A stretch of DNA of 64,000 nucleotides from Cylicocyclus nassatus. Lineage: Eukaryota > Nematoda > Chromadorea > Rhabditida > Strongylidae. The DNA is taken from positions 48,791,585 to 48,855,584 of the forward strand of contig CATQJL010000316.1 of NCBI GenBank assembly GCA_958299035.1, in the 5' to 3' direction. The notes below the pieces were generated by a model. It ran no database searches. It worked only from the letters and a program-made list of their open reading frames with translations, and was not told the DNA's origin. Every line of letters begins with the position of its first letter. The first letter of the stretch is position 1. This document shows, piece after piece, positions 59,811 through 64,000 of this stretch. The translations under genes were made by a program, and so were the position numbers.

Positions 59811-60153
59811 TGAAGGCAGCGTCAAGGCTACACCAAAGATTTTTCGCGTACCTGACTGTCCAGCTGGATCAATTCAGCTAGACCGCAAAAATGTCAGAAA
59901 CGGACTTAGCCCGAACCCTCAATGTTGAATTCGACGAGGGAGCAGAGCGCACACCAAGGTTGCTGATCACAGCAGTTGACGCGACAAAGCGTGCTTTGGG
60001 TTGCAGTCTACCGCTGGATGAGTGGAATTATATTCAAGGCTTTGGAGGAGCACATTTTGTTCTGGACTTCAATCGCTTAGGTGAAGGGAAGCTGCTATGC
60101 AAAACTCTTTGTGATTCCAGCAACCTCATTTTGCCAGGACGCTTCCTTCAATA
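59811..60153. mobile_element. Divergent member of the TTAA/AGGCAGCGTCC family
   Basis: TTGAAGGCAGCGTCAAGGC at the left matches GCCAGGACGCTTCCTTCAA at the right in reverse, with ATA extending the pairing. It abuts the preceding mariner-like element. A plus ORF (59891-60199) crosses its right terminus, so it is unlikely to be a functional gene, although its composition is protein-like. Confidence 0.65.
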
Positions 60154-61466
60154 TACGAAAATTTTTCAGGTCACCCTCTTCCATGGCCGGACTCGCTAAG
60201 CAAGCTTGGTTACGAATTTAGCGTGGTGCAAATCAGCATTTTCGTGCATGAAGAAGGGACTAGTGCCCAGATCTCATTCTTTGTCTATCCTGCCGCTATT
60301 GAGTCTCGTCGTTTGCGTTGCTGATAATCTGCTATTATGATGGATTTGACAACCACTTTGCTGCCGCTTCCGTAACAAAAATGTTATTGTTGTAAATGGC
60401 TTTGTTGGTTGGTTGTTGCTTGTTTTGTACCTTTATAAATGTCATGGTCGAGTACTCCACGAAGACCAGCCAGACAAGTTATTACAAGTTTACTCCATCA
60501 GCTTTTCACTAGCTTATTCTCACTCAACAATGACATGGCACCTATACGAGTCCATAGATCTGAAATAGATAGATACCGATTTATGAAAGACGCAGTCGCT
60601 GCACAAGTTTTCTAAATGAGGGGGTCATACCCAAGTTTAGGGTTTTCAGGAAAGTTTTTCAGCTCAGAGGAAATCTTTTGGGTGGATCCAACTGGATCTA
60701 TGAACTCCCTGAGATCTCAATTATTGTTATCATCATTGGTTACGTCATTCCTTCAAATCATTTTTGTAGTTACAGATAAAAGTTAGTCACCCAAGTTCAG
60801 GGCATTCAGCAGCCGCGCCGCAGCTCCAAGTGTTGAGTTGGCGGTAAGGGTCCGAGCAGTCAACGGTAAAAGACTTGAACGGTTGCTGCTGGGAACTGTA
60901 AGACGGTACACCCCATCCGTCTTCGTTTATATGGACCTATTTGATGCAAAATACCATTAAAGGTGGAGTAGAATTTGGAGTAAGACCTTGGCCGAGTTTT
61001 TCTACCTTACTGAGGCCGTTTCTTTTTTCACATCTTTAATAAATTGATCGCTTTTTTCTTAATGGAAACATATAGCCTGTGTCAATAACTCCTTTTTTCG
61101 TAGGAATTACAGTTTGAGGAGGCCAGCGCCGCGTAGTGCAGTCACGCATCTACACGCAAGCGTTACCGTGCGCAGCGTGCAGAGACCATGCTGCGCAGAA
61201 CATCGCGGGCCTTGTTTCTATCATTGTAATTCGTGATTTTCCGTCTCTGTCGCAATGGATTGCCATTTTTCTAGCTTCTATGTTCACATGCGATCTGTCT
61301 TGGCGCCGGATATGATTTTTTTCGCAGCACAGGAAGGAGATATCAAATCTTTGAGAGTTTTTCCATGACATCTTTCATCTGATCCAGGCCTTCTTCGGAT
61401 GGCTAATTCCGAATGTCATGATTCATTATACTGACTCGTGTTTCAACAACATAAATCGTTATCAGG

Positions 61467-61870
61467 TTCAAAGGCAGCGTCCAGGCAAGATCCATCCACC
61501 CAGATTAGCACATAGTTGTAAACTGCGTTGGTCCAATCCTTTGACGTGCCCTCTAAAAGGAGATACGGGCCTGTGATACGTATCACAAACCACCCCTGAG
61601 GACGAATGCTTACGCAGGTGTGCGGTTGCATTGCAGTTGCCCTGCACATGCAGTGCAACTGCATCCTGCAGTTGCGGCTCCTCCCGTTGGCATGACGATG
61701 GGGACGAGCAACTCGAAACTCGTCCGCTCCTTGAAGAGAGGGTCCCCAAGAACCGGGTTTTTTGGGAGTTTTGAACAATTTGGACTTTACAACTATAATC
61801 AGGGCCACGGAAAGGCCCCAGAATGGCAGAAACATGAGAGGCGAAATTTTGCCCGGACGCTGCATTTAAG
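61467..61870. mobile_element. TTAA-type MITE, degenerate copy
   Basis: AAGGCAGCGTCCAGGCAAGA at the left and TTTTGCCCGGACGCTGCATTTAA at the right are imperfect inverted repeats. The flanks TTCA and TTAA are mutated from a TTAA pair. A short imperfect palindrome rich in TGCAGTTGC occurs near 61625-61680. Confidence 0.7.
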
Positions 61871-62085
61871 TGAACGGCGCCCAAGTGCTGTTCACTCTAA
61901 CTGTTCTCCCAACCCATACGATAAACGATTACATCTTACAATATTCAATTTTCGCTTAATGAGGAAGAGCACCAGTCGTTTTCAGAATCCTCAGAAATGA
62001 TCCAAATTACATCCTCTTTTGAAAACCTCAAACCTCCACTTCGTCTTCCTTTCGAGGAACTTCAAGAGATCTCGAGAAGTACTTA

Positions 62086-62344
62086 GGGATCGTTCATACC
62101 GCGCACAAAGACGGACGAAGCCGCACAAAGGCGGACGAAGGCGCGTCTTGTCCCGTCTCGTTTCTCTCGACACACACACACTCACACACGCCTCGTCTCG
62201 TTTCTCTCGACACACACACACTCACACATGCCTTCGTGAGCCTTCGTGCGGCTTCGTCCGCTTTCGTCCGCCTTTTTGCAGCTTCGTGCCTTCGTCCGTC
62301 TTTGTGCGGCTTCGTCCGCCTTTGTGCGCGGTATGAACGATCCC
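62086..62344. mobile_element. 259-bp MITE with GCGGACGAAG minisatellite arms and TTA duplication
   Basis: GGGATCGTTCATACCGCGCA...TGCGCGGTATGAACGATCCC are perfect inverted ends, flanked by TTA (62083-62085 and 62345-62347). The arms are tandem arrays of about 12 bp (GGACGAAGCCGCACAAAGGC and its complement). The centre holds two copies of TCTCGTTTCTCTCGACACAC plus a CA/CT repeat. Confidence 0.93.
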
Positions 62345-62419
62345 TTAACTAGAGTTTCAAACAGAAATTCCTCAGAAATTTGGAAGCAGGACAGCGAATA
62401 AGCTGAGAAGGAAGCGGGA

Positions 62420-63070
62420 GGAGCGCTAAAACAAGGACCACGCCGCTTTGCGCGGCATGTCCCTGCACGCTGCAGTCGACGGTAGCGCTCGCGCGCAAGT
62501 GCGGGACTGGGGTGTGGTGCGGAAGGCGACAATCCCCAATTTTGTGCCTATCAAAAACTCTCCGGTGTTAAGGTTACCCGGGGGACTACGGAGGTGGGGG
62601 TGGGGGCAGATACATTACTCAATGCCACAAGTAAAAATCCGTGAAAGTCATTGAGACGAATGATACACAGCCTCCATTTTTCGCCGATTGTCGCCTTCCG
62701 CGTGCCCCCCGCGGGACTGCACTACACTGTGCTGGCCCCGTCAAACGCACTGTACAGTCTGCTCCAATCGGTATCAGGCCAAACCGTCGGCATAAATTTG
62801 CGCGCTCGCAGCGCTGGAGGTTTGCGCTGCGTATGCGCGCTGTCGGAGAGAGCAAAGGGACTGCAGAGAGAGCAGAGAAGCAGGCTGTGGGCGTGACCGC
62901 GAAACCCTAAACGCGGACTCCCGTCATGCCAATTTTGGCCTGGTTAGGACTGGGGCAGACTGTATGCATACGCAACGCAATGTTCTGCGTGCGGACCGCA
63001 CGCCATACGCGCGAACGTAGCGCGAAGCTCTGGCAAGGCGATTGCGCTCGCGGAAATGGGAGCACGTGAT
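62420..63070. repeat. GC-rich segment sharing sequence with 48.1-48.4 kb
   Basis: GGGCAGATACATTACTCAATGCCA here and GGGCAGATACATTACTCTATGCCA at about 48252 are shared, as is TTGTCGCCTTC followed by a GTGCCC. This indicates one more dispersed repeat. No gene is supported. Confidence 0.5.
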
Positions 63071-63159
63071 TGATCTGTAGCTGACAATTTAGTCATAAAC
63101 AGAGCATTGGGTGAGCATGACCGCATATTCCTTAAGAAAATCAGCTAATCAGCATTTAC

Positions 63160-63386
63160 CTCAACATATGTCTGACCTTATCCTTGACCTGCCTCATTTT
63201 CTCGAAAATTGCATCGCAGGCAGACTTAGCTACCGACAAAATGGCTCAGCTCAGGGTTAGCCGGTTTGGAAACATCAATGCTTTCTGATCAATACTCGAC
63301 ACATCTGTAGTTAAAACACCCTTTTGAATATTAATGTCATCAAGATCTTCAACAACTGATAAGAGATGGGAAATTTGCGTGTTCAT
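63160..63386 (-). CDS. First two exons of a small unidentified gene, downstream of arp-1
   Basis: ATG at 63386 opens MNTQISHLLSVVEDLDDINI. A donor AAGG|GTGTTT at 63320 and acceptor TCGGTAG before 63229 join in phase 1. Exon 2 then encodes KSACDAIFEKMRQVKDKVRH and ends with a strong donor AG|GTAAAT at 63160. Both exons look helical or coiled-coil. Read without splicing, the frame stops at a single TGA. The downstream exons were not found. The start lies 303 nt after the arp-1 stop on the same strand, a distance compatible with nematode operons or simply with close spacing. Function unknown. Confidence 0.5.
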
Positions 63387-63689
63387 AAAACACATCAGCA
63401 AAGGAGGAAGTGCACAGTAGACGCACATGAATGAGCGAATATGCGTGGGTAATTGATGGCTATAAGAAATATGGTATAGCAAAGAATAAAGCACAGCGCA
63501 TAACTTAAACTGTAGTGCACAACAAGGATAACACCGTAACATAACTTAGCACAACGGAAAAACCATATAGCCATCATGAATCCTTCAAGCAAATGGCTAA
63601 CACACTATAGTTTGGATTAATTTACAGGATGACTGAAAGGATAAACAAATGGGCCCAGAAATATTGATGGACCCGTAGAACAAAGAAGA

Positions 63690-63818
63690 TCAAAAGAATT
63701 TCCGGTGTAGGATCTTCTTCCCTTCGTCTTCGTATTCTTTCTTACTAACCCACAACTTTCGGAATGTGTCCAAGCTCGCTAAAATTGAGCCTCCTATCCA
63801 TGTGGAATACAAGCGTTC
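63690..63818 (-). CDS. arp-1: Last exon of actin-related protein 1 (centractin)
   Basis: ARP1 builds the short filament of the dynactin complex, which links dynein to cargo. The exon follows a TTTTTTTTCAG acceptor in phase 0 and starts [19 protein letters not shown], then [15 protein letters not shown] and a basic end (HRKFF-stop). Conventional actins have [17 protein letters not shown], whereas L-Y-S-T-W and the S-K-K-E-Y-E ending are those of centractin. Stop TGA is at 63692-63690. The upstream exons lie beyond the right edge. The residue pattern is family knowledge; orthology to C. elegans arp-1 is inferred. Confidence 0.92.
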   Translation of the reverse strand, partial: ERLYSTWIGGSILASLDTFRKLWVSKKEYEDEGKKILHRKFF

Positions 63819-63945
63819 CTGAAAAAAAATTAGTTGTTTGGTTCGCACAGATAAAGATAAACAAGGCGCGAGTGGGGTTCGATTTTGTACATAAATTTAC
63901 TTTGACAATAAAAGAATAGTTAATGATAGTCTCGGATATATAGAA

Positions 63946-63986
63946 TACCAGACCAAAGTGCCGCTTCGCGGCACTTTGGTCTGGTA
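63946..63986. repeat. 41-bp perfect hairpin in an arp-1 intron
   Basis: TACCAGACCAAAGTGCCGC, loop TTC, then the exact 19-bp complement. It lies in the intron upstream of the last arp-1 exon. Confidence 0.95.
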
Positions 63987-64000
63987 AGTGGGTGTGGGCA

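Noticed and set aside
59891..60199. 102-codon plus ORF starting MSETDLARTL
   Set aside because: It lies across the terminal inverted repeat of a MITE-like element, so I did not call it a gene, though it is listed as a finding.
60625..60660. Resemblance to the nematode spliced leader (TACCCAAGTTTAG)
   Set aside because: Only the 3' half matches, the splice donor is missing and no Sm site follows.
1..64000. CRISPR arrays, operon promoters or ribosome binding sites of bacterial type
   Set aside because: The sequence is clearly eukaryotic; none of the repeats has regular spacers.

Overview
This is eukaryotic DNA that looks like a strongylid (clade V) nematode, probably hookworm-like. It has many small exons with GT/AG introns of about 50-200 nt, long repeat-filled introns and spacers, dense non-autonomous DNA transposons, and genes of nematode type. 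There is no bacterial gene organisation. All gene models below were built by hand from splice signals, reading phase and protein motifs. No database search was run.

The main gene runs on the minus strand from 29374 down to 9143. It encodes a SPEN/SHARP-family transcriptional repressor, the family of C. elegans din-1. I could chain 45 exons whose phases all agree, giving about 3,404 codons. The product has four RRMs at the N-terminus, a very long charged, proline/serine-rich and glutamine-rich middle, and a SPOC domain at the C-terminus split over three exons. A start codon directly behind an in-frame stop at 12237 could begin a short isoform that keeps only the C-terminal part and SPOC.

To the right (about 30.2-34.6 kb) is a GC-rich stretch with coding-like exons, best read on the plus strand and so divergent from the SPEN gene. 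I could not identify the product. From 54378 down to 40371 (minus) is a second well-supported gene, predicted to be secreted. It has a signal peptide, a large polar region with four copies of a P-x-G-I-E-Q-G-containing repeat, and two conserved-looking C-terminal exons beyond an intron of about 11.7 kb. That intron is packed with nested transposons, foldbacks and a degenerate satellite.

At the right edge (63818-63690, minus) is the last exon of an actin-related protein 1 (centractin) gene. About 300 nt downstream of its stop, two exons begin another small minus-strand gene of unknown function. The left edge carries one plus-strand exon of an unidentified gene.

The remaining sequence is mostly repeats. 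They include MITEs with 3-bp (TTA/TAA) duplications, hAT-like elements with 8-bp duplications, a TTAA-flanked family, mariner-like elements starting TTAGGTYG, several large foldbacks, near-perfect hairpins, and two blocks of a degenerate minisatellite.
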